From positions 1,240,001 through 1,304,000 of the forward strand of contig JAALGY010000015.1 in assembly GCA_032358165.1 (NCBI GenBank): a DNA stretch of 64,000 nt, given 5' to 3'. Below, in pieces: positions 23,778-35,100 of the stretch (positions within the stretch are counted from its first letter, which is position 1; each line of letters begins with the position of its first letter). The notes under the pieces are model-generated. The model saw only the letters and a program-made list of their open reading frames with translations, made no database searches and had not been told where the DNA came from. Made by a program: the position numbers and the translations under genes. Origin of the DNA: Diplosphaera chodatii (lineage: Eukaryota; Chlorophyta; Trebouxiophyceae; Prasiolales; Stichococcaceae).

Positions 23778-26482
23778 ATGTCCCACCGCAAGTTCGAGCG
23801 TGAGTGGCAATGGCATCAGCCTTAGCTGAAGCTGCCATCTGCTGCTGCCCACATATGGGACGGCACTGCAGCTGATCTGCTGGCCGTCCCAGCTTAGAGC
23901 TGTTTGCCTGCTGGCAACGAAGCGTGTGAGGGCCGGTCAGCATGCTGCAACACAGCTTGACCGGCTGACCTGCTGGGTGGACTGCCAATTTGAGCAGTGT
24001 AGCTGCGCTATGTTGGCATGCAAACAGGCACATCGACGCAAGCAAGCAGCGAGAGGGTGTTGCATTTGCTACAGAGACAGCGATGTGCAGCTCCGGTGCT
24101 GTAGAGGGACTAGCTGGCCACCTCTGCGGCTGCCGCAGAGGCGCGAGCAGGCAGGCTTGTGCAGAGCGGTTCAGCAGCATTCCTACAATTCTCACTGCAC
24201 GTGTCTCATATGTGCAGACCCGCGGCACGGCTCGCTGGGCTTCCTGCCCAAGAAGCGCTGCCGCCGGGGCAAGGGCAAGCCCAAGTCCTTCCCGCGGGAT
24301 GACCCCTCCAAGCCGCCGCACCTGACGGCCTTCATGGGCTACAAGGCGGGCATGACACACATCGTGCGCGAGGTGGAGAAGCCCGGCTCCAAGGTCCACA
24401 GGAAGGAGACAGCAGAGGCGGTGAGTCCAAGGACATCAGCATGCTAGGAGCTCCTGGCATCACAGCCTACAGTGAGCACACGCCGCGTGCAGCCGCAGCG
24501 GGCAGCAAGCAAGGCAACACATGCAACAGTACTGCCTCAGGCCGCTGCGCCTCCTGCTGTGGGCTGCAGTTCGCAATGCTCCGCCTTTCGTGCAGGTGAC
24601 CATCATTGAGACGCCGCCAATGATTGTGGTCGGCGTGGTCGGCTATGTGCAGACGCCGCGCGGCCTGCGCACCCTGAACACCGTGTGGGCAGGTACCGAG
24701 CAGTGCTGCAATGCCGAATTCTGCCCTCTCTGGAGCACATCCCGCTGTCCTAAATGCCATTCATGCCGGGCTGGGCATTCACACAACACTGCTGGACATC
24801 TGCAGAGCACCTGGGCGACGAGGTCAAGCGGCGGTTCTACAAGAACTACTTCAAGACCAAGAAGAAGGCGTTCAGCAAGTACGCCAAGAAGTACGCTGAC
24901 GGCAAGGTGTGCTGATCCATTTGAAGCCAGAGCAGTGCCAAGCACTTGGGTCGGGCTGAAGCCTGCAGCTTCCTGCGCCTTGCAAAATGCTGTTCGGTCT
25001 CGGTCGGGTGCTGCAACTGCACCACGCCAGCTGTGCGGTGGCTGCGCTGCCCTGTGCCAACTGTTGTGTGCCAGACCCGAACCCTGCTCGCCATGTGCTG
25101 CAGTCGATCGAGGCGGAGCTGGAGGAGCTGAAGGCGCAGTCCAAGGCCATCCGGGTGCTGGTGCACACCCAGATCAAGAAGGTGTCCAACTGGGGCCAGA
25201 AGAAGGCCCACATGCTGGAGGTCCAGGTCAGCCACCCATGCCTGCTCTGCATCTGTCCCTGCGAGTTCTATGTGAGGCCATCAAGTGTCGCTTCACATCT
25301 GCCTGGCGGCCCTGCCTTCACTCCATGATGCTGATTTCATGCGTGTGTCTTTGAACCAGATCAACGGCGGCAGCATTGCAGAGAAGGTGGACTTTGCGTA
25401 CGCCCTGTTTGAGAAGGCGGTGCCCATCGAGTCGGTGTTCTCCGCCAACGAGATGATCGACACGATCGCGGTGACGCGGGGCCGCGGCACGGAGGGCGTC
25501 GTCACCCGCTGGGGCGTCACCCGCCTCCCCCGCAAGACCCACCGCGGGCTGCGCAAGGTGGGGGACCCACCCGCCCGGGATGGCCGCGCCAGCGCATGCT
25601 CACTGTGTAGAGACAGCAGCCAACTGCACAAGGCAGGAGAACAGGGACAGCAGCCACATGCACTCAGCAGAACAGCACCGCATGCAGAACAGCACCGCAT
25701 GCAGAACAGCACCGACTGCAACACCCTGACTTGTGGTGTGACAGGTGGCGTGCATTGGTGCGTGGCACCCGGCGCGGGTGTCGTGGACGGTGGCGCGGGG
25801 CGGGCAGCACGGCTTCCACCACCGCACGGAGATGAACAAGAAGGTGTACAAGATCGGCAAGAAGGGCGAGGACTCGCACCTGGCCACCACCGAGTTTGAC
25901 GTCACCAAGAAGGACATCACGCCGATGGGCGGCTTCCCGCACTACGGCACCGTCGACGAGGACTACGTCATGATCAAGGTGCGGTTTGCTGTTGCATGCT
26001 CAGCAGTGCATGATCTGATTGGCTGTGCCATGTGTAGGATTGGCGCCTAGTGAGCTTGTCTGTTTGGTCCGCGCTCAAGTACTGACTGCGCTGTAGCGCA
26101 GCATGCAAGCACCCCTCCTGCTTGTCTGTTGCCTCTGACATCTTCGTGCTGTCGTCACACAGGGCGCAGTGCCAGGCAGCAAGAAGCGTGTCATCACCCT
26201 GCGCCGCTCCATCTTCCCACAGACCTCGCGCAATGCGCTCGAGGAGATCAAGTGCGTCTTGTCTCATGCAATCAGCCCCAAGACATGCAACAAAGGATCA
26301 GCATGTGCTGCTACCGGTTGTGGCATACATGATGTTGGCAAGGGTTGCAGGTCGTTGTTGCCGAGCATCAGTGCTGGTCTGGGTGCAGGCTGAAGTTCAT
26401 CGACACAGCGTCGAAGTTCGGCCATGGTCGCTTCCAGACATCCGAGGAAAAGGCCAAGATCATGGGCCGCGTCAAGGCCTGA
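23778..26482 (+). CDS. RPL3: Cytosolic 60S ribosomal protein uL3
   Basis: Nine exons (23778-23799, 24218-24420, 24596-24692, 24806-24906, 25104-25226, 25360-25557, 25745-25978, 26163-26251, 26389-26482) close in frame at 386 residues, close to the usual 388 or so. The start [20 protein letters not shown] is typical, followed by [81 protein letters not shown] (which holds the hydroxylated-His region near the peptidyl-transferase centre) and [13 protein letters not shown]. It is a core protein of the large cytosolic subunit. The first exon is only 22 nt, a common layout for ribosomal protein genes. Confidence 0.97.
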
Positions 26483-26806
26483 AGCCATTGACGCACCACC
26501 TGACCTGCCTCAAGCCAGTTGGCTTGACGCCCTCAGCAGCCCTCGCAGGCCAGCTGCACCTGCTGAACAGGCCACTCATGCTGAATGTTGTTGTGCCTGT
26601 TTACTGGTCGGTTGCAGCGCCAGCGCCACATGCTGTAAAATGTTTACAGGAACCACAAGTGCACGATTGCAAAGCTCCAGGTTGCGCAACATGCAAATAT
26701 GCAGTCTTGAATCCCCAGTTGACCAATGGTTCAGGCCCCACACACCAGCAGACCAGATACACGCACGACTCGGCCCCTCAGTGTTTTGGCTTGAGTAAAA
26801 AGGATG
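26483..26806. other. Intergenic, convergent 3' ends
   Basis: About 320 bp lie between the stops of uL3 (+) and the Rieske gene (-). No gene was seen. Confidence 0.6.
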
Positions 26807-28123
26807 CTAGGTCATGTCCATGTCATCTAGGTCGAATACCGTCTGCTGGGCTGCATGCCGGCCAAACAAATCGGTCACAGTTGCTTGCCGTGGCCTTTTC
26901 GGCTGCGACTGCTCTGGGGCAAACTGCGGCGGCATGTACGTGCGAGATTGCACCGCCTGTGTCGCCTTTGCACGCCGTGTGGCAGCTGCACTGGCCTTTC
27001 GCCCTGGAAAGCTGATCTGTGTATGACGGTGGTACAGGAAGCCTCAGCAGCAAACTCTGGTTGGAGATGCCGGATCTCAGTGGGCTACATGCACATGCAG
27101 CAGCGGCCACGTTGACGGAGGCAGCACGCGTGGCAAGCAGCGTCTGGACAACGCACGCACCTGAGCGGTGGCCGCCTGCCGGATGGGCGCCATCTTGACC
27201 GGTGATGGCGGCAGCGGCTTGCGGTCCACACCGCTGTACGGCGTCAGAGGCTGCGGCGGCGAGGAAGCCGCTGTGGCGCTGGACTCCTGGCTGCTGGGCA
27301 GGTCGTCAAACTCGTCAAGGCCCAGCCCGAAGCCCTGTTGCTGCGGCAGTTCCTGCTGCTTGGCGGGCAGGCCGGTGTCTGCGATGCTCGGCGGGCATTC
27401 GTTGTATGCATCGCTGGGCATGCTGCCGTACAACTTCAGGTGCACCCTGCATGCGCATGCTGAAGGCTGAGGATCATCTCAGGCCTGGATGCATCCAATA
27501 ATAGTTCTGCATGCAAAGAATGCAGGTCGGCATACCATGCAGCAGCGCACCAGATCCAGTCGCCATCGCTATACACAGGATGTACACGCTGCTGTGGCTC
27601 GCTGCGCAGCACCTCGCCAGCGCAGAGGCCCTTCTCCAGGCGACAGCCGCTGGTCAGGTCAAACTGCATGACGGCAGGAGCATGCTGAGCAACACACCAC
27701 AGCCTCCAGCATGACGCGTCAGCATGGTGCACATGCTGAACAGCCACACCGCCACACACCCTGAAACTGTGCCACGGGCATCGTATGCAAGCGCTGCCGT
27801 CCGGCATATCCTCTATGTCCCCGCTCTGCCCAAGCGGACCGCCCATGTGGCTGCAGAGCGTGTCAACACAGTACACCTTCCCTCCATGACGCAGCAGCGT
27901 CACTGAGCGACCCAACACCTCCTACAGGGCAGACAACCGCTCTTACATGTTGCTTGTAACATGAAGGCGCCAAGCACGCCTCAACCTACCGGCAAAGATT
28001 ACACGCCAGTGCAAAACACATGTCTGGCGCCCTGTCCCCTGCAAAACAGTGTACCTTCAGCACGCGCTGGCCTTCTGCCAACTCGGAGCTCCTGACAACT
28101 CGTACGGGTCTCGTCGGATACAT
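26807..28123 (-). CDS. Rieske [2Fe-2S] domain protein with disordered C-terminal tail
   Basis: The first exon encodes MYPTRPVRVVRSSELAEG and ends at a GT donor. The second carries LGRSVTLLRHGGKVYCVD, CSHMGGPL and CIRCPWHSF, the C-x-H and C-x2-H cluster-binding pairs of Rieske ferredoxins. A third exon (FDLTSGCRLEKG...SDGDWIW) finishes the small beta fold. The remainder is a low-complexity tail rich in Pro, Ser and Gln, ending in RQATVTDLFGRHAAQ and an acidic DLDDMDM, with stop TAG at 26807-26809. There is no obvious transit peptide, so it is probably a cytosolic or nuclear soluble electron carrier like animal RFESD and not the cytochrome complex Rieske protein. The last intron's donor is uncertain. 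An alternative frame in the last exon would end at 26823, but it gives a much less protein-like sequence. Confidence 0.82.
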
Positions 28124-28655
28124 CTGCTACACGGTGCGTCTCGTTGCCAAGACAGACCTAAGGGCGCAACCTTGAGACAGTCACGATCTGTGGGGAGTTC
28201 GCGCTGCAGGAGCAAGTAGGAGCGCTTTCGAACGCTTGCGAGGACACCACTGCTCTAGCAAAGCTCCTGGTTCTGGTCACTGTCACCCAACGTTGCCTCA
28301 GCAAGGTTGCAAAGAGACCATTGCATCTGGCAGTTGGTATTTCTCATGGTTCCGGCCAAGGGTTTAGGGTGCTCTGGTGACACGCGGGTAGCATTAAAGT
28401 CGGCAGTACTGAACCGTGTGAACTTGACATCGCACCTTCTCGAATTGCCACTCCCAAGCAGGCTTGAAGCATGGAATAGCACACGGAGGCCGGCTATAGC
28501 TTGTGATCGCTACGGTTCATGCTTTGCTTGACATCACACTTGTACAGAGACGAGCAAACGTTGACATAGCCATCGATATGATGAGCTAAACACCCAGCGC
28601 TGGTTTGCAGCGCTGAACACAATCCACCATCACGGCGAAACGGAAGGCAGGTGAC
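28124..28655. promoter_or_regulatory. Divergent promoter region, Rieske (-) / DnaJ (+), with a heat-shock-element-like site
   Basis: 530 bp lie between two opposite start codons. A TTCTCGAA match (the TTCnnGAA heat-shock-factor core) lies at 28437-28444, about 210 bp upstream of the DnaJ ATG. A single telomere-like AGGGTTTAGGG occurs near 28360. No gene was seen in the interval. Confidence 0.4.
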
Positions 28656-30977
28656 ATGGGACGAGACTACTATGCGACACTGGGGGTGTCAAAGGGCGCT
28701 AGCGAGGATGAACTCAAAAAAGGTAGGGGAACTCGCATTCCATCCAGTGCATGCGGCACCCAGCGTGAAGCTTGGGTGTGCTCGATGCAATACTGACATC
28801 CTTTGTCCGTCGTGCAGCTTATCGCAAGCTTGCGATGAAATGGCATCCGGTGAGTCATCGATCGGCAATGCACGTCGTGAATGCGGAGCGAGTACATGCA
28901 TGCATGTATGCATGAGCATCCCGCAGGGCCGTCCAGCATGCACAGCTGACGTGCATAATTATGTGTTATGCAGGATAAGAACCCTAACAATAGGCAGAAG
29001 GCAGAGGAGCAGTTTAAGATCGTGTCAGAGGCATATGATGTGAGCGACAATGCAAGTTTGACAGCAGCTTGGTGCATGTGCTGCGGTGCTGCTCCCACTG
29101 GAACTGGTGCTGTACTGCTCGCTTGCACTGCAGCATGGCTTTCAGCTCTTAACGGTCCTCTGCAGGCGCTTTCAGACCCAGAGAAACGGAAGATCTACGA
29201 TCAGTTTGGTGAGGAGGGCCTGAAGCAAGGACCACCGCCGCCTGGTGCCGGCGGGTTCGATGCCAATGGCTTTGGCGGCTTCCCAGGCGGCGGCGGTGGT
29301 GGCGCCCACTACAGATATCAGCCGCGATCAGCCAACGACATCTTTGCAGAGGTGCAAGCCGAGGCAATTACTGCATCATCTAACCAGTTTAGGAGAAAAG
29401 CATGGCATTGTGGTGTAATGGTGCATCATGCTGGTCGTGGCATTGCCCAGCATCCAGCCCACACATGCTGTCAGCTGTGCATTTATCTTGCATTGCAGTT
29501 TTTTGGCGGCCAGTTTGGCGGTGGTGGCGGCGGCATGGAGGATTTGTTTGGTGGCATGGGCGGGGGCGGCGGCGGCATGGGCGGCGGCAGAAGTTTCACC
29601 GGCGGCGCTGGCTTCCCCGGCATGGGCGGCGGCATGGGCATGGGCGGAATGGACGGCATGGGCGGTGGCCGTCGGCGAAAGGTGTGCACCGCACACATCA
29701 AACTAGCTCATGCTGGGGTTGGACTCCGGCCGATGGCGCACTGAGGCATTGTGCAGATGGCACATGCAAGCTGACCTTGAATCTGCCGATGTCGGGCATG
29801 CCCCATGGTGTTGTAGGCTCCCAAGGGTTCAGCATGCAACTGCAGGACCCGTCACTGCTCACAAAGCTGCCGACCACGCTGGAGGAGATGTACAAGGGCA
29901 GCACTCGCAAGATGAAGATCAGCCGCACCATCCATGATGCTGCCAGCGGCAAGGCCACGCGCGTCAGCGAGGTGCTCAGCATCAACATCAAGCCAGGCTG
30001 GAAGTCTGGAACCAAGGTGGGTGCTGCCCGTGTGGCTTTTGCAAGACACTGCTGAGCATGACGGCGTGGTCTGTTTCATGTTGGGCCGTTTCAGTGTGTG
30101 CACATCTCAACAAGTTCACAACTGGCATCGTGTATTGTGCAGATCACCTTTGGGGAGAAAGGTGACGAGCACCCCGGCCGGGAGGCAGCAGACATCGTTT
30201 TCCAGATTGACGAAAAGCCGCACCCCACATTCAAGCGGGAAGGCAACGACCTGGTACGCTGTGTTGCTGGTGCCAACGTCGCCTGCTAATGTGTTGCCTG
30301 CAGGGTGCGAATCATGCAGCCTTCCTTGACTGACTAACTTTGTCTTGCTGCTTTGGGCTGCTCGCGCTTTGATGAAACACAATGAGCCATGTGGTGCAAT
30401 TCTGCAGGTGTACACGCATCGGTTGCCGCTGGTGGATGCTTTGGCGGGGACGACTGTGCAGCTGCAGCACCTCGATGGCTCCCCCATCAGTGTGCCCGTC
30501 GATGAGGTGGGCCACCCCTCGGCGCCTCGTCTTGTACCCCCTTTGCAGCAACACCCCCGAAGCTGGGGGATTGCACCTTCCAGCCTGCCAAACAGACATC
30601 TAGCACGCCTGCTCTGTTCGTAGCTCTCGTGCAGCAATCAACTCATCGTGCCAATGGTGCATCACCAGGTGATCACGCCAGACACCGTCAAGGTGGTGCG
30701 GGGGAAGGGCATGCCGATCAGCAAGAGCCCGGGCCAGCATGGGGACCTGCGCATCAAGTTCAAGGTATGACAGCTGTGCTCACTCCATGTGCAGTGGACC
30801 AACAGTGTGCGTGCGCTTGGGAGCTCACACGATACATGACGGCAGCTAGAGTACACTAACAAATTTATGAATATCAGGTATGCCAGTAGTTTCCTTGTGG
30901 CTATGCAGATCGACTTCCCCAGGCGGTTAGACAGCAACCAGAAGCAGAAGATCAAGCAAGACTTGCCACGGACGTGA
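28656..30977 (+). CDS. Type II DnaJ/Hsp40 co-chaperone (DNAJB/Sis1-like)
   Basis: Ten exons (28656-28722, 28818-28849, 28974-29039, 29166-29351, 29499-29681, 29846-30016, 30143-30253, 30408-30506, 30669-30764, 30909-30977) close in frame at 359 residues. The J domain starts MGRDYYATLGVSKGASEDEL and has AYRKLAMKWHP then DKNPNN. The HPD motif, needed to stimulate Hsp70 ATPase, is split by a phase-0 intron between Pro and Asp. A long Gly/Phe- and Gly/Met-rich linker follows, then the C-terminal client-binding domains (LEEMYKGSTRKMKISRTI, FGEKGDEHPGREAADIVF, THRLPLVDALAGTTVQ, GKGMPISKSPGQHGDL). There are no zinc-finger CxxCxGxG repeats, so it is type II. It ends DLPRT without a CaaX box, so it is soluble. 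Confidence 0.96.
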
Positions 30978-31592
30978 GCGTGGTGCAGCAGTGGCCAATA
31001 CGGCTTACTTCAGCGGCAGCCTCCATGGGCAGCTCGGACGAGCACCTTTGCCGTGCAACTGCACAGGCCATGTGTGGCAGAGTGAGGCTCTTGGTAGCTT
31101 GCGCTTGCCTGTTTGCCGCGCGTTGATGCATAAACACGTTGGCAGGGGGAACATCGTGGCATCCTGGCGGCAGAAGAGCCTGCAGCCCTTCGACGACTGC
31201 AGGCTATTGATCGCACGGCAGTGCCCGGTTAGACAGTGCGTGTGTTGACTGGTTGCTAGCAGTGTGATTTCGTGTGCTGTACTTGTACTGTTTTGAGGGC
31301 AGAGCTTGTTTACAGACGTAGGTGCGGAACCCTGTAGCAGTAGCGCAAATCACCAGCACACCCAAGATAGAAACTGTTGATGCTCCTGTGCATGACTTCA
31401 CATGCAGAGTTCCCAGACAATGGCATTGACCCTGCGACTACGAAAAAATGGCATGAAAGACTATGCGGCTACAGTTCGTCATCATACTCAAGTCAACCAT
31501 ACAGCACCCATCCCACACCTGCTAATCTTCGGTGCAACCGTCTCTGATGCTTGCGCATGCAGATGAGTGATAGGGTCAAAATGGTACTTGAT
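30978..31592. other. Intergenic, convergent 3' ends
   Basis: About 615 bp lie between the stops of DnaJ (+) and the plastid TPR-like gene (-). No coding pattern or RNA gene was seen. Confidence 0.55.
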
Positions 31593-34451
31593 CTACAACG
31601 CCTTTTGCAATACTTTCAGGCCAACCAATAGCAGCGGCAGCACCATGATGGTGGTTGCAAAGATGGTGGGGACCCGGAGGTCCTCCTCCTCACCCGCGCT
31701 GACATAGTACACATTGTCGTAGGCACTGGGCACCCTCCTGCAAGGCGGTGGATATCAAACGTCATATTGCGCATCTGAGTGTTTGCCATCGTGAGGCTGC
31801 AGGGGAGCAGGAAAGCGTCGCACGCACCTGAAGTACTTGTCATACTCATGGGGCTTGACAGTCAGGCTGGTGAACTTGTCTGCCTTCAGGAACGTCATCG
31901 CCTGCAACCATGGCAGTCTCCATCGGTCAGGAGCTGCATTCCGCTGGAAGCGTGTGCAGCTGCATGGGCATACACTGCTCAACTCTCACCTCAAAGCCAC
32001 CCAGAAGATGCTTCACTTTCCTTGCTACCTCTGCAGTGGGATGCCCGCGCAAGCTCTGATATATCGCCTGTCAGCATAGGTCACAGCATGCCTTCAGAGA
32101 AGCGTACACAAAGCTACAACCCCGTTGCCTCTGTACAGACCATGCATGGGCCAGCAATGCGCCAGACCTTTGCCTCCTGTGACTTGCCCATTGAGTCCAG
32201 CGTGATCGCCTGCTGCAAGCGCGCCATACCGCCAACCTGAACACCAACAGCATCAGAAGTATTCCGCTCTGAAGCAGTGGAGGGAGTACTGCTGAGCCTC
32301 TGGAGCTACGCCTCACAATAGCATCGATACAAGAATGCTTTTTGGTTGCTGCAAAGTGCGCACGGGAGAGCGCAGCGGCATCAGCGCAGCCGCCTCTGCA
32401 AAGTGCGCCAGAGAGGCGGACAGCTGGCCACCCTTGAACACCCTGATTCCAGTGTCCAGCTGCTCCTGCGCAACAGCACCAGCCACAGCCATCTCTGACG
32501 GAGCGCATGGAGACCTGTGTTAACATGCGCTCAGGGCACATTGTGCATTGAGTACCACGCCTGACTGCCATCGGCAGGAGAACCCCTGACTGCACTGCAG
32601 AAAGCTGCCAGTCACCTGAGCTGCTGCTTGGACGGCTGGGTCGACCTCCAGTCCTGTCGACTGTTTGTATCGCTTCATGGCCTGTGCACCACAGATGACC
32701 AATCAGTACCGAGGACCACGACATGCTGCCTGCTGGGCTGGGCAGCGCCAGCCATAGTGAAGCATGTCACGATGCATTCCCTGACTGCAGCTTACTCACG
32801 TGTCTGCGACACAGCCCACGGTGCAGAGTCTGCTGTGCACATTGCCTGCTACTGTGGACCCTTCTACAGCACAAGCATCGAGGACCAGCCAACTGGCAGG
32901 TGCTCCGTGTGGCGACAGTGCCAGCGGCAGGGTGGCGGCCCCACCTGGGTGACGCGGCGGGCGCGGGCGGCGCGGGCGTCCTCCGACTCCAGCTCCTGCC
33001 CGGGCCTCAGGGTGCGCCCGCCGCCGTACGCCTTGGAGATGTCCGGCGGCCGGGGGAACATGCCCCACGTCGCCACCTGCGCGCATGCCGACTGCTGATG
33101 CACCCAGCCGCTGCTGACAGACAGGACGGCATCAGAGATGACTTTGCACAGAATCCGTGCTGGGTGCGTTTGCAGCTCGATGCTGGCCGCCTGCAGTACA
33201 GTCGGGTGTATGGTGGCTGGTGGCCTACCTTGGGCTTGTAGCCATCGGCATAGCCGCCCTGCTGGGTCGGATCATACTCGCGGTCCACTGTGATGATCTC
33301 CACGTTCTTCCGCCGCTCAGCTTCCTTCATCGCTGTGAACGCCTCTGCAGCAGCAGGAAGGCCAGTGACTATTTCCGCTCAGACGTACTGTTCAACCATC
33401 CAGCCATCCACGCCACAGGATGGCAGCTCGTTCACCTGGCCGCAGGTTCTTGTTGGGGGACAGGGTGTTCTGCATGACGTTGGCCAGGAAGCCCGCGGCG
33501 ACGTCGGAGCTGCCCGCCTGCTGCGAGCGCTGTGGCTGAGCGGCTGCGCCGACCTGTGGCTCGTCTGCCTGCTTCTCCTCTTCTTCCCGCTTCGCCTGTG
33601 CAGGGCGGACGTGAGACGTCAGCAACGACACAACCACCAATGTGACGCCATGAGCAACGCTGAATGCTCGGCTTCTTGGTTCCGCAGTCATTTCGTTCGT
33701 GCTGTTGCTTGTGCTGGACGTAACAGGCTACCTTTCTGTATTCTGCGGCCCGTGCAAGCTTCTCGCGCACTGCCGCTGCCATGTCCAGCTTGACAGCGCT
33801 GCCCGCAGCCCCCTGCGCTGCCGAAGCTTCCGGCTGCTGGCTGCTCGAGGAGGCTCCGGACGCTGCATCCCCGAGCACACTGGCTGCGCTGCCGGGAGGC
33901 ACCGCCCTGTCGGTGGGCCCCACCGCACCCGCAGCGGCTGCTGCAGGCGGCGCCGCTGCGCCTGTGCCAACGCTGCTTCTACTGTCATGCGTCGACCCTG
34001 ATGCTTTGCCCTGTAGTCGCTCCGTCCTGGCGGCCTGCTGGGCCCCCTGCTCTGCCTGCTGCCGCTGCTGCTGCAGCTGGTCCTGTGCGGCCAGGAATGC
34101 CTCCTGCTCGCTCTGTGCCACCGCTGTGCCAAACTTGACTACCTCCTCCTGGAGATTGGCGTCCTCTGAGCCTGCATCGCTCTGTCGTTCTTCGGCTGAC
34201 GCAGGCTGTTCGTCGGCTGATGCAGCCGGGCATGCACGGTGGCGCCGCACCGGATGCAGCATGATGCTGCCAGCAGTCACGCCTGAGGCCTGCAGCTGGT
34301 GTGAAACGGCAAGCTGTGTATGATGACCACTTCTGGCGTGCCGGAATGCTGCTGTGCTGCCGTTCTGCCCGCTGCACCTGCTGCCAGGCAATGGCGCCGC
34401 AGCAGTGAGCAAAGCCATCCTGCGGGGTATCGGCTGCGAGACCGCGCCCAT
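31593..34451 (-). CDS. Conserved plastid TPR-like protein with C-terminal membrane helix (function unknown)
   Basis: The N-terminus from 34451 (or the internal ATG at about 34418, MALLTAAAPLPGSR) is Ala/Arg/Ser-rich like a transit peptide. A long Gln/Ala-rich low-complexity region follows, then a helix (LARAAEYRKAKREEEEKQ). The conserved part reads NVEIITVDREYDP, WGMFPRPPDISKAYGGGR (a strongly conserved motif in chloroplast proteins of plants and algae as I recall them), YKQSTGLEVDP, then TPR-like helices (FKGGQLSASLAHFAEAA; LQQAITLDSMGKSQEA; RGHPTAEVARKVKHLLGGFE). The last exon ends with a membrane helix (TIMVLPLLLLVGLKVL) and stop at 31593-31595. The pattern suggests a thylakoid- or envelope-anchored assembly factor, but I do not recognise a named function. 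Internal exon borders are approximate. Confidence 0.75.
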
Positions 34452-35100
34452 CTCGGCGAGTCTCGTCCGAGTTGCACTGCTGGCTGACCGGAATCAGCAG
34501 CTGTTGACAATGCGGTCCGGTCATCTTCCAAGTGCAAGCATGCTTGCAAGCTTACGTGGCACAGCTGGCAGCTTCCTACCCTCAGCTGAGAGGCATGGTT
34601 GGGTCACTGCTGTCACCTGCCCACCTTGCTTGGCACAACTTCGGTTGATTGGGCAGGTGTGATATGACTGTGAGGACAGTAGACATGTTGTTGTCGCCCG
34701 TGATCAGGGTTTGCTCCACTGGCCCTTGAATGACCAGACAACAAGATACGCCAAACACAACACATCCAGCCCCGTGAAAAAACACACTTCAATCAGATCA
34801 ACTACAACTAGCGCTGCCCACACTCGATGTGACCAGGATCACTGGGTGGGTCTGGAGGGCAATCGCTTCACCTGGTCCACATCCTAACAGCAGAAACACA
34901 CACCCAGTAGCTGGCGCTGGTGGAATGTCGCAACCACGGCGCATCATGTGGTGGTCACTGCACCACAGCAGCATCTCAGCACCATCCCCAAAGTTGGCAG
35001 AAACTGCGGGCTTGATCCCCGGCTGAACGCTACCCTGGAAAGCGCTGCACTTCGCAGGAGCAATGTCCCGTTGCCTGACCCTGATGGGCTGCCTGAGTGA
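34452..35100. other. Intergenic, about 650 bp
   Basis: This lies between two minus-strand genes: the plastid TPR-like gene's start and ferritin's stop. It presumably holds ferritin's 3' UTR and the downstream gene's promoter. No gene was seen. Confidence 0.5.

Noticed and set aside
26122..27015. 297-residue plus-strand open frame
   Set aside because: It overlaps the last uL3 exons in another frame and runs antisense to the Rieske gene tail; no recognisable sequence.
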